NCBI GenBank assembly: GCA_001898485.1
Contig: MKTY01000008.1
Location: 62,001 to 126,000, forward strand
Direction: 5' to 3'
DNA from: Sphingobacteriales bacterium 46-32
GTDB lineage: Bacteria > Bacteroidota > Bacteroidia > Chitinophagales > Chitinophagaceae
DNA: 64,000 nt
Shown here: positions 1 through 8,651 of the stretch, piece after piece
Layout: every line of letters starts with the position of its first letter
Numbering within the stretch: the first letter of the stretch is position 1
The notes under the pieces: model-generated
Databases searched by the model: none
What the model was told of the DNA's origin: nothing
The model's input: the letters and a program-made list of their open reading frames with translations, nothing else
Made by a program: the position numbers and the translations under genes

Positions 1-1621
1 TTACAGGCAGTGCTTCGGCCGGCAGACTTTCGATCTGCACCTGCATGCTGGCATTATTGATCGTTTTGTCAAAAAGCTCTTTTACCTGGTTGCGTTCTTC
101 TTCGCTGAGCTGATGAACCGGTTCCTCACCTTTCTCTATTAATTTATCCAGCACATCCGCATCCACACGCTTAAGGCTGGTTTTTTCCAGCTTTTGCTCG
201 AGATGTGAGAGAAAGTGTGTGTCAATAGGCGAGTTCATCAGCAGCACATCGTATCCTTTTCTGGCAGCAGCCTGAATATAACTGTCCTGCGATTGCGGAT
301 CATGGCTGTACAGATATACCAGTGTCTCGTTTTTGTCTGTCTGAAAATCTTTCACTTTGGCCTGGTATTCTGCCAGTGTGAAATGCTGATTGGCTGTATT
401 GGTAAGCAGTAAAAAGTCTTTGGCTTTTTCATAAAATTTCTCGTCCGATATAGCGCCATACTTCACAAACAGACCGATATCGTTCCATTTCTCTTCATAC
501 CCTTTCCGGTCTTTTACAAACAATTCATTGAGCTTATCGGCAACTTTGCGGGAGATATAGCTGTTGATCTTTTTCACATTGCTGTCGGCCTGCAAAAAAG
601 AACGGCTTACATTGAGGGGAATATCCGGCGAATCGATTACGCCATGCAGCAGCAGCAGGAATTCCGGCACAATGTCTTTCACTTCATCTGTAATGAATAC
701 CTGGCGGCTAAAGAGTTTGATCTTGTTTTTCTGTATTTCAAAATCATTTTTCACTTTGGGGAAATACAGTACACCTGTAAGATTAAATGGATAATCCACA
801 TTGAGGTGTATCCAGAACAAGGGATCATCGGCAAAGGGATAGAGTTCGCGGTAAAAGTTGAGATAATCTTCATCCTTCAGTTCAGCCGGCGCCTTTACCC
901 AAACAGGTGTGGTATTGTTGATGATATTGTCGACCTCAACTGTTTTATATTTTGGTTTACCTGTTTCATCTTCGCCATCGGGTTCTGTCTGGCTGCGTGT
1001 ACCAAACTGTACCGGCACAGGCAGGAATTTGGCATACTTATCCAGTATAGCCTGTATACGGCTATTATCGAGAAACTCTTCTGATTCGGCATTAATATAC
1101 AGGATCACATCAGTGCCGCGGGTCGTACGCGTGCCGGAGGTGATTTCAAAGCTGGTGCTTCCATCGCAGGTCCATTGAGCGGGCTCTGCACCATCCTGGT
1201 AGCTGAGGGTTTGTATTTCCACTTTGTCGGCCACCATAAACGCAGAATAAAAACCCAGGCCAAACCGTCCGATGATCTCATTGGCATCTTTGGCTTCCCT
1301 GAATTTTTCCATGAACTCTGTGGCTCCTGAAAAAGCGACCTGGTTGATATATTTTTTGATCTCTTCTGCAGTCATACCAATTCCATTATCGGAAATGGTA
1401 ATGGTCCTGGCAGCTGCATCCACTGCAACCTTTACACGGATATCGCCCAGCTCCTGTGCATAATGACCGAGTGTGGCAAGGCGGCGTATCTTCTGGCTGG
1501 CGTCTACGGCATTGCTAACCAGCTCCCGTAAAAAGATTTCGTTGTCGGAATAGAGGAATTTTTTAATGATCGGAAATATGTTTTCCGTATTGATGGAAAT
1601 GGTGCCTTTTTCCTGTACCAT
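1..1621 (-). CDS. htpG: Chaperone HtpG (Hsp90 family), C-terminus cut by window edge
   Basis: ATP-dependent cytosolic Hsp90 chaperone. About 540 residues are visible, starting from an ATG whose complement is at 1619-1621; the stop lies beyond base 1. The GHKL ATPase domain comes first, with NAVDA (about residues 37-41, the Mg/ATP Asn and the Asp region), DNGIGM (about 78-83) and GRFGLGFYS (about 118-126). The middle domain follows with INNTTPVWVK and the SREVF/NVSRSFLQ-type segments. Bacteroidota HtpG proteins are somewhat over 600 residues, so only the end of the dimerisation domain is missing. The upstream neighbour on the same strand is a small hypothetical gene. The family call is certain from the N-terminal motifs. 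Confidence 0.97.
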   Translation of the reverse strand, partial: MVQEKGTISINTENIFPIIKKFLYSDNEIFLRELVSNAVDASQKIRRLATLGHYAQELGDIRVKVAVDAAARTITISDNGIGMTAEEIKKYINQVAFSGATEFMEKFREAKDANEIIGRFGLGFYSAFMVADKVEIQTLSYQDGAEPAQWTCDGSTSFEITSGTRTTRGTDVILYINAESEEFLDNSRIQAILDKYAKFLPVPVQFGTRSQTEPDGEDETGKPKYKTVEVDNIINNTTPVWVKAPAELKDEDYLNFYRELYPFADDPLFWIHLNVDYPFNLTGVLYFPKVKNDFEIQKNKIKLFSRQVFITDEVKDIVPEFLLLLHGVIDSPDIPLNVSRSFLQADSNVKKINSYISRKVADKLNELFVKDRKGYEEKWNDIGLFVKYGAISDEKFYEKAKDFLLLTNTANQHFTLAEYQAKVKDFQTDKNETLVYLYSHDPQSQDSYIQAAARKGYDVLLMNSPIDTHFLSHLEQKLEKTSLKRVDADVLDKLIEKGEEPVHQLSEEERNQVKELFDKTINNASMQVQIESLPAEALPV

Positions 1622-1728
1622 AGAATAAACTGTTTAAACTGATTAAAAGAATCAACCAGGTTTATCAATAGCTGTTCCAAACCGGCAAAATTGCCAGATT
1701 GACAGGGAAAAGGCAATCGGGACGGTCG

Positions 1729-2037
1729 TCAGGAAAGGGAGTGGGTCCAGGTAAGTCGGTTCTGGTCATCCTGCAGGCGGGTACAGGTAAAGAAGAAGCT
1801 GCTTATAAAAGGCATTTTAATAGCGTCGTCGCCGATGCTTAAATGAAAGCTACCTTTCATATAGGCTTCAATGGCCGACAGCTCGAGCAGCTCTCCGTCT
1901 GGCAGATCAACATGTTCTGTTTCGGAATACGGGCGGTAGGCCAGTTTCTCTACCAGCTCGCGGGTAAAGTTGAAATGGTCGAGGCTTACACTTACATCCA
2001 GCAGGTTTTTCCAGGGTTGGTTTTGATACTTTTTCAT
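1729..2037 (-). CDS. Conserved-looking hypothetical protein, 102 aa
   Basis: I do not recognise this protein. It starts MKKYQNQPWKNLL and has no signal peptide, membrane segment or cysteine cluster. The sequence alternates hydrophobic and polar stretches like a small soluble beta-rich fold, and its amino-acid composition is ordinary, unlike the overlapping shadow frames. It lies about 108 bp upstream of htpG on the same strand and may be co-transcribed with it. The opposite-strand frame over 1843-2046 has a poorer composition and was discarded. Function unknown. Confidence 0.65.
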   Translation of the reverse strand: MKKYQNQPWKNLLDVSVSLDHFNFTRELVEKLAYRPYSETEHVDLPDGELLELSAIEAYMKGSFHLSIGDDAIKMPFISSFFFTCTRLQDDQNRLTWTHSLS

Positions 2038-2238
2038 AGTGAGTAGTGTACAAATGGTTTTTAAAAATGGTTTAGGACCGGCAGATTTTCATGGATACGG
2101 ATTAAAGCAGGGTACGTCTTTTGCCAAACAATAAGCTAAGCTACCATCACAGACAGCCGAAAAAAATAGTCGCAGACATCATTCCCTTGTCCTTTGTTTT
2201 TCAGCCATGCTGTAGTCGTTTTACTACCCGCTTTCCCG

Positions 2239-2607
2239 TTTTACCGAAGAGAAATGGTCTTTACACACGGGGAAAGGGGTTCATTTCCTCCCCGAAACCG
2301 GCATTTTTCCGAAGAGAAAAGGATCAGTTCCCCACCGGTTTTCCACTTTTTTGCAGGGAGGGCATAGGTGTTTTTCCCTGACAAAAAAGGTCTATTTCTT
2401 TGGCGGCAGGAAGGAATCTTCATTGGAGAAAACAAAGAGGCCATCCCACAGGCATCCGCCAAAATAAGCCACCACACTGCATTTCAGCGATTTTCTTACT
2501 GAACAAAAACAGAAAGAAAAGTCGGATAAAAATCAGTTCCCCTTCGGAAAAAAGGGTTGCGGGAGGCTGATAAGGGATGGGGATATTCCCTTTTTCCGAA
2601 GGGAAAC
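2239..2607. repeat. Four dispersed copies of a TTTCYCTTCGGWAAAA motif
   Basis: The 670-bp gap between the hypothetical gene at 2037 and the SWIB gene at 2711 holds no convincing gene. It contains four copies of a roughly 16-bp motif: minus-strand copies at 2239-2255, 2304-2320 and 2588-2607, and a plus-strand copy at 2536-2556. The core CTTCGG can form a C(UUCG)G-like tetraloop. The sequence GATCAGTTCCCC near 2322 partly recurs near 2532. No function is assigned. The rest of the gap is A- and G-rich, low-complexity sequence. Confidence 0.6.
2536..2607. repeat. Long inverted repeat upstream of SWIB gene
   Basis: The arms 2536-2556 and 2588-2607 are near-perfect reverse complements of about 20 bp, separated by 31 bp. 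Both arms contain the CTTCGG core of the dispersed motif. The element ends about 50 bp before the likely promoter of the SWIB gene. It could be a terminator-like RNA hairpin or a protein-binding site; the sequence does not decide between them. Confidence 0.6.
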
Positions 2608-2655
2608 AGTGGAAAAAGAAAAATGGCGGAGATTTCTTTGGGAAAAGAAATAATC

Positions 2656-2663
2656 TATATTTG
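2656..2663 (+). promoter_or_regulatory. Candidate -7 element (TATATTTG) of the SWIB gene
   Basis: TATATTTG matches the Bacteroidota TAnnTTTG -7 consensus. A TTTG lies at 2637-2640, giving a 15-bp gap that is shorter than the usual 19-21, so the -33 element is uncertain. Transcription would start near 2670. A short imperfect hairpin (2666-2687, ATGGGT...ACCCAT) would then lie at or just after the start site. Confidence 0.45.
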
Positions 2664-2710
2664 GTATGGGTATTCCCAATAACCCATTAACATTCTAAAC
2701 TAAAAACAAG

Positions 2711-3088
2711 ATGGCAACAAAAACTGCAAAGAAAAAAGCTGCTGCAAAAAAGCCCGCAGCTAAAAAAGCTGTTAAGAAAGCAGCTCCCAAGAAAAAAGCA
2801 GCCGCTCCCAAAAAAGCCGCTAAGAAAAAATCTGCCCGCAAACCTTCTGCCGCTTTCATGAAAGCGCTTACTCCCAGTGCAGCGCTGGGTGCAGTAATTG
2901 GTACAAAAGCTCTGCCCCGTACAGAGGTAGTGAAAAAAATCTGGGCTTATATCAAAGCCAACAAACTGCAGGACAAAACCAACAAACGTATGATCAATGC
3001 TGACGCCAAGCTGAAACCCGTATTTGGCGGCAAAGCACAGGTATCTATGTTTGACATGGCGAAACACCTTGCCAAACACCTGAGCTAA
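2711..3088 (+). CDS. SWIB/MDM2-domain protein with Lys/Ala-rich histone-like tail
   Basis: This is a 125-residue basic protein in two parts. Residues 1 to about 47 are an almost pure Lys/Ala/Pro tail resembling histone H1 C-terminal tails. Residues about 48-125 form a SWIB/MDM2-type domain, with PSAALGAVIGTKALPRTEVV, IWAYIKANKLQD and VSMFDMAKHLAKHL. SWIB domains occur in eukaryotic chromatin complexes and also in Chlamydiae and Bacteroidota, where a tail like this suggests DNA binding. A nucleoid-associated role is inference. The gene is monocistronic: a candidate promoter lies upstream and two strong hairpins follow. Confidence 0.93.
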   Translation: MATKTAKKKAAAKKPAAKKAVKKAAPKKKAAAPKKAAKKKSARKPSAAFMKALTPSAALGAVIGTKALPRTEVVKKIWAYIKANKLQDKTNKRMINADAKLKPVFGGKAQVSMFDMAKHLAKHLS

Positions 3089-3104
3089 ATCAGGCGCATA
3101 TTAT

Positions 3105-3140
3105 AACGTTAAAAGCCCCCTATCGGGGGCTTTTAACGTT
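3105..3140. terminator. Perfect 16-bp stem terminator after the SWIB gene
   Basis: A perfect 36-nt palindrome with 16-bp arms and a TATC loop. The GCCCCC/GGGGGC core is flanked by AAAA/TTTT and AACGTT, so it reads as an intrinsic terminator on either strand. It starts 17 bp after the SWIB stop codon. Confidence 0.85.
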
Positions 3141-3141
3141 T

Positions 3142-3203
3142 AGGCAGAAGGACGAAAGGGTAAATGGTAGAAGGTAAACATTTTTTACCCTTTACCTTTC
3201 CCT
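3142..3203. repeat. Purine-rich AGGTAAA-type repeat with inverted half
   Basis: Degenerate units of the type GGGTAAA / TGGTAGA / AGGTAAA occupy about 3157-3179. They are followed at once by the complementary pyrimidine run (TTTACCCTTTACCTTTCCC-like, 3184-3203), so the segment can fold on itself. The same unit family recurs at 3282-3310, 57656-57790, 61386-61480 and 62950-63020. Confidence 0.55.
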
Positions 3204-3210
3204 CATACTA

Positions 3211-3245
3211 AATAACAAAAGCACCCAATGGGTGCTTTTGTTATT
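3211..3245. terminator. Perfect 16-bp stem terminator between convergent genes
   Basis: The arms 3211-3226 and 3230-3245 are perfect complements around an AAT loop. The GCACCC/GGGTGC core is flanked by A-rich and T-rich arms. It lies between the plus-strand SWIB gene and the minus-strand aconitase gene, so a bidirectional terminator is the natural reading. Confidence 0.85.
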
Positions 3246-3281
3246 AGTTGCAAAGAGTATCATCTTTCATTCATCACATTA

Positions 3282-3310
3282 CGCCTTCTACCTTTTACCT
3301 CTTATCCTTT
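3282..3310 (-). repeat. AGGTARA-type repeat supplying the aconitase stop codon
   Basis: Read on the minus strand, the aconitase reading frame ends GGA-TAA and runs straight into GAGGTAAA-AGGTAGA-AGGCG. The TAA stop therefore belongs to the first unit of a short purine-rich array. It is the same repeat family as at 3142-3203 and 61461-61480. Confidence 0.5.
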
Positions 3311-5575
3311 CTTAGCGAACTGCGCCCTGATCACATTCAGCGCACCGCCTGCTTTAAACCATTCAATCTGCTGCTCATTGTAAGTATGATTCACTTTAAT
3401 CTCATCTTTAGTGCCATCGGCATGATTGAGCACTACGGTGAGTTGCTGACCGGGAGCAAAGCTTTGCAGTCCCAGGATATCTATGCTGTCATCTTCCTGC
3501 ACTTTTTCGTAGTCTTCTTTATTGGCAAAAGTGAGGGCCAGCATACCCTGTTTTTTGAGGTTGGTTTCGTGAATACGGGCAAAGCTGCGTACGAGGATCG
3601 CACGTACCCCGAGGTGACGGGGCTCCATAGCCGCATGCTCGCGGGATGAGCCTTCACCATAGTTTTCATCACCCACTACCACGCTACCAATGCCAGCAGC
3701 CTTATAAGCGCGCTGAGTGGCAGGTACGGGACCATATTCGCCGGTAAGCTGATTTTTTACGCTGTCTGTTTTTTCGTTGTAGAAGTTCACAGCGCCTATG
3801 AGCATGTTATTACTGATATTATCGAGATGGCCGCGGAATTTGAGCCAGGGACCCGCCATAGAGATATGGTCGGTCGTACATTTTCCTTTGGCTTTGATAA
3901 GCAGCTTCAGTCCTTTCAGGTCAGTGCCTTCCCAGGCGGCAAATGGCGACAGCAGTTGCAGACGATTGCTGTCGGGGGCTACTACTACCTGTACGCTGCT
4001 GCCATCGGCAGCAGGTGCCTGATAGCCGGCATCTTCTACAGCAAATCCTTTGGGAGGCAGTTCATAACCTGTAGGCTCCTGCAGTTTCACCTTTTCTCCT
4101 TTCTCATTGGTAAGTGTATCTACCAGCGGATTGAAGCTGATACTGCCGGCAATGGCCATTGCTGTTACAATCTCGGGCGAAGCCACAAAAGCATGGGTGC
4201 TGGCCAGGCCGTCATTACGTTTGGCAAAGTTGCGGTTGAACGAAGTGATGATGGTATTTTTGCGGTTGGGGTCGTCGATATGACGTGCCCACTGACCGAT
4301 ACAGGGACCGCAGGCATTGGCCAGTACCACACCACCTACTTTCTCAAATGTATTAATAAACCCATCGCGTTCTATAGTGAACCGTACCTGCTCGCTACCG
4401 GGTGTAATGGTAAATTCAGATTGCGCTTTCAGCCCTTTGGCTACAGCATCTTCCACAATAGAAGCACTGCGGCTAATATCTTCATAGCTGGAGTTGGTAC
4501 AGCTACCGATAAGGGCCACTTCCAGTTTTTCGGGCCAGCCATTCTCTTTTACAGCGGCTGCCATCTGAGAAATAGGCGTTGCCAGATCGGGAGTAAAAGG
4601 TCCGTTTACATAAGGCTCCAGTGTGCTCAGGTCCAGTTCCAGCACCTGATCATAATATTTGGCGGGATCAGCATATACTTCCGCATCGGGACGCAGATGC
4701 TCCCTGATACCATCTGCCAGCGCAGCCACTTCTTCGCGGCCGGTAGCTTTCAGGTAAGCGCTCATTTTTTCATCGTAAGCAAAAAGCGAACAGGTAGCGC
4801 CGATCTCGGCACCCATGTTACAAACAGTACCTTTTCCGGTAGCACTCATGCTATCGGCACCCGGACCAAAGTATTCAACAATGGCACCGGTACCACCTTT
4901 TACAGTCAGCTGTCCGGCTACCCACAGAATCACATCCTTACAGCTTGTCCAGCCGCTCATTTTTCCAGTCAGTTTCACACCTATCAGTTTGGGCATTTTG
5001 AGCTCCCAGGGCAATCCGGCCATTACATCCACGGCATCTGCACCACCCACACCAATTGCCACCATACCCAAACCACCGGCATTGGGTGTATGGCTGTCTG
5101 TACCAATCATCATACCACCTGGAAACGCATAGTTTTCGAGCACTACCTGGTGAATGATGCCGGCTCCGGGCTTCCAGAAACCGATACCATATTTGTTGCT
5201 GATAGAGGAAAGGAAGTCGTATACTTCTTTGTTCGTCTCTTTGGCTACCTGCAGATCCGTAACGGCACCTACTTTGGCCTGGATCAGGTGATCACAGTGA
5301 ACGGTAGAAGGAACGGCTACCTGGTCGCGACCACAGGTGCTGAACTGAAGTAAGGCCATCTGGGCCGTTGCATCCTGCATCGCTACGCGATCGGGTGCAA
5401 AATCTACATAATCCTTACCCCGGGTATGCGGGGTAGAGGGGAGCGTACCAAACAGGTGCGCATAAAGAATTTTTTCGGTCAGAGTCAATGGCTTACCCAG
5501 AAGCTGACGGGCGGCTGCTACCTTACCCGGCATTTCAGCGTATACTTTCTTAATGAGGTCGAGATCAAATACCAT
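3302..5575 (-). CDS. acn: Aconitate hydratase, mitochondrial-type
   Basis: TCA-cycle enzyme that interconverts citrate and isocitrate with a [4Fe-4S] cluster in the cytoplasm. The 757-residue length fits the mitochondrial-type family rather than the longer AcnA/IRP type. Visible motifs are [12 protein letters not shown] (about 67-78), [11 protein letters not shown] (about 160-170), cluster cysteines C359 ([10 protein letters not shown]) and C422/C425 (CGPCIGQW), and the swivel-domain [10 protein letters not shown] near residue 640 with the catalytic Ser. The gene is monocistronic and convergent with the SWIB gene. Its stop codon lies inside a short purine-rich repeat. 2-oxoglutarate dehydrogenase genes at 52.9-57.0 kb belong to the same cycle. 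Confidence 0.97.
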   Translation of the reverse strand: MVFDLDLIKKVYAEMPGKVAAARQLLGKPLTLTEKILYAHLFGTLPSTPHTRGKDYVDFAPDRVAMQDATAQMALLQFSTCGRDQVAVPSTVHCDHLIQAKVGAVTDLQVAKETNKEVYDFLSSISNKYGIGFWKPGAGIIHQVVLENYAFPGGMMIGTDSHTPNAGGLGMVAIGVGGADAVDVMAGLPWELKMPKLIGVKLTGKMSGWTSCKDVILWVAGQLTVKGGTGAIVEYFGPGADSMSATGKGTVCNMGAEIGATCSLFAYDEKMSAYLKATGREEVAALADGIREHLRPDAEVYADPAKYYDQVLELDLSTLEPYVNGPFTPDLATPISQMAAAVKENGWPEKLEVALIGSCTNSSYEDISRSASIVEDAVAKGLKAQSEFTITPGSEQVRFTIERDGFINTFEKVGGVVLANACGPCIGQWARHIDDPNRKNTIITSFNRNFAKRNDGLASTHAFVASPEIVTAMAIAGSISFNPLVDTLTNEKGEKVKLQEPTGYELPPKGFAVEDAGYQAPAADGSSVQVVVAPDSNRLQLLSPFAAWEGTDLKGLKLLIKAKGKCTTDHISMAGPWLKFRGHLDNISNNMLIGAVNFYNEKTDSVKNQLTGEYGPVPATQRAYKAAGIGSVVVGDENYGEGSSREHAAMEPRHLGVRAILVRSFARIHETNLKKQGMLALTFANKEDYEKVQEDDSIDILGLQSFAPGQQLTVVLNHADGTKDEIKVNHTYNEQQIEWFKAGGALNVIRAQFAKKG

Positions 5576-5813
5576 GGAGATGAATTTTAATAATGTGGAT
5601 CAGAAAATGCAGGGGGATCGTCGGCCAGCAGGCGGAGCAAAACAAGAGGATGTAACTCAGGAGCTTAATCGTCTGCGGGCTATTAACCAACCGCACAATC
5701 CGTAAAGTGCTGCGAATTTACGACAAAGCATCCGCTTTTGGAAACAGAAAGCGGCTCTCTTAACGCTTCTTAATCCCCTTGCAGGATCTCGGGGTTTTAC
5801 CTAAATTAGCTGT

Positions 5814-6035
5814 ATGAACCGATTCAAGGATTTTGTGGAATGGAATGCCTTTGGGGTATGTGCCGCCATTGGCAACAGAATGGGTATTGCCACCAGTCGC
5901 ATCAGGCAGTATTTCATGTATGCCTCTATCCTCACCATGGGCTCCCCTATCATCGTATACATGATCCTTGCCTTCTGGCGCAATATGCGCAAATACATGT
6001 ACGCCGCTAAGCGAAACCCCTGGTACTATCTTTAG
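5814..6035 (+). CDS. Small PspC-like membrane protein, 73 aa
   Basis: Starts MNRFKDFVEWNAFGV. It resembles the short Bacteroidota PspC-domain proteins: the FGVCAAIGNRMGIATSRIR segment corresponds to the amphipathic start of PspC. It is followed by one strong membrane helix (about residues 34-53, ILTMGSPIIVYMILAFW) and a basic tail ending YYL. PspC homologues act in envelope stress, but these short versions lack the longer cytoplasmic parts, so the role is inferred. Convergent with the cysteine desulfurase gene, the two stop codons being about 45 bp apart. Confidence 0.75.
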   Translation: MNRFKDFVEWNAFGVCAAIGNRMGIATSRIRQYFMYASILTMGSPIIVYMILAFWRNMRKYMYAAKRNPWYYL

Positions 6036-6041
6036 TGGACA

Positions 6042-6085
6042 GTACTTTTATACTTTTATACCTTTAAACCTTTATACTTTTAAAC
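6042..6085 (-). repeat. Five 8-bp GTWTAAAR units at the cysteine desulfurase stop codon
   Basis: On the minus strand, 6085-6042 is five consecutive 8-bp units (GTTTAAAA, GTATAAAG, GTTTAAAG, GTATAAAA, GTATAAAA) followed by GTAC. The first unit encodes the last residue and stop of the cysteine desulfurase (GTT-TAA). The same unit family is found at 17567, 21570, 22402 and 62824. Confidence 0.75.
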
Positions 6086-7207
6086 CAGGTCTTTTACTTT
6101 CTCTATCACGCGATCCACTTCTTCCGTGGTATTGTGTTTGGAGAATGAAAAACGTACGGTCACCCGGTTGGGATCATTGTTAATAGCGCGGATCACATGC
6201 GAGCCCACATCGGCCCCGCTGCTGCAGGCACTCCCTCCTGATACACAAATATGGTTGATATCGAGATTGAACAGGATCATCTCCGACTTTTCATTTTTGG
6301 GAAACGCCACACTCAGCACTGTATACAGCGACCGGCCATCCACATCGCCGTTAAACTGTACACCGGGAATCTGTGCTGTCAGTTGCTGTTTCATATATTG
6401 TTTCAGCGAGAGGATATAAGCACTGTCTTTCTCATAATGCGTCATTGCCAGCTCCAGCGCCCGGGCAAAACCAACAATACCATACAGGTTTTCAGTTCCT
6501 GCCCGCATATTACGCTCCTGCCCGCCACCATAAATGAATGGCTTGATCTTTACATTATCGTTGATGTACAGGATACCCACTCCTTTGGGGCCATGAAATT
6601 TATGGCCGGCGCCGGAAATGAAATGCACAGGTGTATTACGGAGATCGAGGGGATAATGCCCTACTGTCTGTACACAATCTGAATGAAAAATGGCATTATA
6701 GGTCTTGCAGAGATTACCCACGGCATCGAGATCAAGCAGGTTACCGATCTCATTGTTGGCATGCATCAGGCTCACCAGGCAGCGAACGGTAGATTTTTTG
6801 AGTTGCTCTTCGAGATCGGCCAGGTCTACATGGCCATTGGGCAACAGTTTTACATAGCTGCTGGTCACCTCATCCTGATTGTCGTAATGCTCCACAGTAT
6901 GTAATACGGCATGATGCTCTATGGGAGAGGTTATGATATGCCGGCATCCCAGGTCGCGGATCGACGACAGGATGGCCGTATTGTTGCTTTCTGTACCACC
7001 ACTGGTAAAAAATATCTCACCCGGGTGGGCATTCAATAGCTTTGCCACCGTCTTACGGGCCGTTTCAATAGCCAGCCGCGATTCCCGGCCATAGGAATAA
7101 ATAGAGCTGGGGTTGCCAAAATGAGTGGTCATGTAGGGCAGCATAGCGTCCAGCACATCCCGGTCGAGGGAGGTAGTGGCGGCATTGTCAAAATAGATAC
7201 GGTCCAT
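6080..7207 (-). CDS. Cysteine desulfurase (NifS/IscS-like)
   Basis: PLP-dependent class V aminotransferase-fold enzyme that takes sulfur from cysteine for Fe-S clusters and thio-modified tRNA. 375 residues. Motifs: YFDNAATT at the N-terminus, TSGGTESNN (about 68-76), HSDCVQ (175-180), PLP lysine K203 in SGAGHKFHGPKG, and the sulfur-carrying C328 in SGGSACSSG. The short active-site loop resembles group I NifS/IscS. MnmA at 47.6 kb is a plausible sulfur consumer. The final Val and stop codon lie in an 8-bp repeat array. A perfect TAACTTTG promoter element lies upstream. Confidence 0.95.
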   Translation of the reverse strand: MDRIYFDNAATTSLDRDVLDAMLPYMTTHFGNPSSIYSYGRESRLAIETARKTVAKLLNAHPGEIFFTSGGTESNNTAILSSIRDLGCRHIITSPIEHHAVLHTVEHYDNQDEVTSSYVKLLPNGHVDLADLEEQLKKSTVRCLVSLMHANNEIGNLLDLDAVGNLCKTYNAIFHSDCVQTVGHYPLDLRNTPVHFISGAGHKFHGPKGVGILYINDNVKIKPFIYGGGQERNMRAGTENLYGIVGFARALELAMTHYEKDSAYILSLKQYMKQQLTAQIPGVQFNGDVDGRSLYTVLSVAFPKNEKSEMILFNLDINHICVSGGSACSSGADVGSHVIRAINNDPNRVTVRFSFSKHNTTEEVDRVIEKVKDLV

Positions 7208-7252
7208 AGCTGAAATCTAAAAAAGGGTTACCCGGTCCATGACCGGCCGGCG

Positions 7253-7281
7253 CAAAGTTAAGTATTGATACAGAAAACAAA
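7253..7281 (-). promoter_or_regulatory. Promoter of cysteine desulfurase gene (TTTG-N17-TAACTTTG)
   Basis: On the minus strand TTTG (7281-7278) and TAACTTTG (7260-7253) are separated by 17 bp. The -7 box is a perfect TAnnTTTG match. The predicted 5' UTR is about 40 nt. Confidence 0.6.
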
Positions 7282-7355
7282 TACGAGGGTTTGTATAAGA
7301 GAAAGCCGGGGCCGTACCGCCCAGTTTAAGTAATTTTATCCCAAACACTCCTTTC

Positions 7356-8627
7356 ATGAATTTTTCTGAGCTTTTACAGCGTGTAGCCCGGCATCAGCTT
7401 GATTTTTTCCAGTCGCAGGCGGATGCGCACCTGGTATACCATAACCTGCCCCATACCCAGGGGGTAGTGAAGGCCGCCAGCCAGATAGCCGACCATTATC
7501 AGTTGAATGAACGTGATTATTTCATAGTGGTATCTGCCGCCTGGTTTCATGATGCCGGTTACTATGTTGACTATTCCGATCATGAAAGCCGCGGCGCTGA
7601 TCTGGCCGCGACTTTCCTGCATGGCCAGGGCGTGGAGGAAGCGGTAATTGACGAAATACGCCAGTGCATACTGGCTACACGTATGCCCCAGGCGCCCCAT
7701 AACCTGCTGCAGCAAATAGTGTGCGATGCCGACCTCTTTCACCTGGGCACCAGCGAATTTTCAGAGAAAAACAAATTAATGCGGAAGGAAGCCGAACTCA
7801 AAAAAGGCCTGGCGATCAATAAAGACGAATGGCGGCTCGGCACCATACGGCTACTGGAAAGCCATCATTACTTTACCAGTTACTGCCAGCTCCTGCTCAA
7901 CGATACCAAGCAGGAAAACCTGAACAGGCTCAAAGGAAAAGCGGAAGAAAAAAAAGAAAAAGCCGCCCGTAAACTGGCTCAGCCGCCCATTGCCGAACCG
8001 GAGGTTTCTCCTCCATCTGCCACTACTGTGCCTGCAGAACCGGTTTCTCCGGCCGCTGATAACACTAAATCTGCAGAAAAAGAAAACAGGAATAAACGAC
8101 CCGACCGCGGCATCGAGACCATGTTTCGCATTACCAGCAACAACAATCAGCGCCTGAGCGATATGGCCGACAATAAAGCGCAGATCATGATTACCGTAAA
8201 CTCTATCATTCTTTCTGCGGTTATCAGCATTCTGCTGCGCAAACTCGAAGAATACAGCTACCTGGCCTGGCCTACCTATCTGATACTAACGGTAAGTGTG
8301 CTTACCATTATTTTTTCCATCCTGGCTACACGCCCCAGCCTGCCTACAGGTACATTTACCCAGCAGGATATGGATGAGAAAAAAGTGAACCTGCTGTTCT
8401 TCGGCAACTTTTACAAAATGAATCTGCCCGATTACAGCGCAGGCATGCTGCAGGTTATGAATGACCGCGATTTTCTTTATGGTACACTCATTAAAGATGT
8501 ATACGCACAGGGTGTGGTACTCGGTCGCAAGTATAAGCTGTTGCGTATTTCCTATAATATTTTCATGTTTGGCCTGATTGCCTCCGTACTGGCATTTGTT
8601 GCAGCTTCCATTCTCTCAGGAAAATAA
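7356..8627 (+). CDS. HD phosphohydrolase fused to Pycsar-effector-like (PycTM/DUF5706) membrane domain
   Basis: 423 residues in three parts. An HD metal-dependent phosphohydrolase domain spans about residues 25-185, with H33, H65-D66 (FHDAGY), H76 and D124 (CDADLFHLG) all present, so it should be active on a phosphoester or nucleotide. A charged then Pro/Ala-rich linker covers about 190-250. The C-terminal domain (about 254-423) starts MFRITSNNNQRLSDMADNKA, a DUF5706/PycTM signature, with membrane helices near 281-295, 305-324 and 402-420. PycTM proteins are effectors of Pycsar anti-phage systems, but no pyrimidine cyclase gene is nearby. Followed 24 bp later by ppk1, suggesting an operon linked to phosphate or nucleotide signalling. 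Confidence 0.85.
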   Translation: MNFSELLQRVARHQLDFFQSQADAHLVYHNLPHTQGVVKAASQIADHYQLNERDYFIVVSAAWFHDAGYYVDYSDHESRGADLAATFLHGQGVEEAVIDEIRQCILATRMPQAPHNLLQQIVCDADLFHLGTSEFSEKNKLMRKEAELKKGLAINKDEWRLGTIRLLESHHYFTSYCQLLLNDTKQENLNRLKGKAEEKKEKAARKLAQPPIAEPEVSPPSATTVPAEPVSPAADNTKSAEKENRNKRPDRGIETMFRITSNNNQRLSDMADNKAQIMITVNSIILSAVISILLRKLEEYSYLAWPTYLILTVSVLTIIFSILATRPSLPTGTFTQQDMDEKKVNLLFFGNFYKMNLPDYSAGMLQVMNDRDFLYGTLIKDVYAQGVVLGRKYKLLRISYNIFMFGLIASVLAFVAASILSGK

Positions 8628-8651
8628 AGATCAGTTATTAAACCCGGCATA

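Noticed and set aside
2241-2477. Possible small gene on the minus strand (and 2121-2381 on the plus strand)
   Set aside because: Both frames run through the dispersed CTTCGG repeats, have odd compositions and no ribosome-binding site.
3827-5353. 508-codon open frame on the plus strand
   Set aside because: It lies entirely antisense to aconitase, is Cys/His/Phe-rich with no domain, and mirrors the codon bias of the real gene.
7356-8627. A complete Pycsar anti-phage system
   Set aside because: Only an effector-like domain is present. No pyrimidine cyclase or other defence gene is next to it, and the neighbours are polyphosphate genes.
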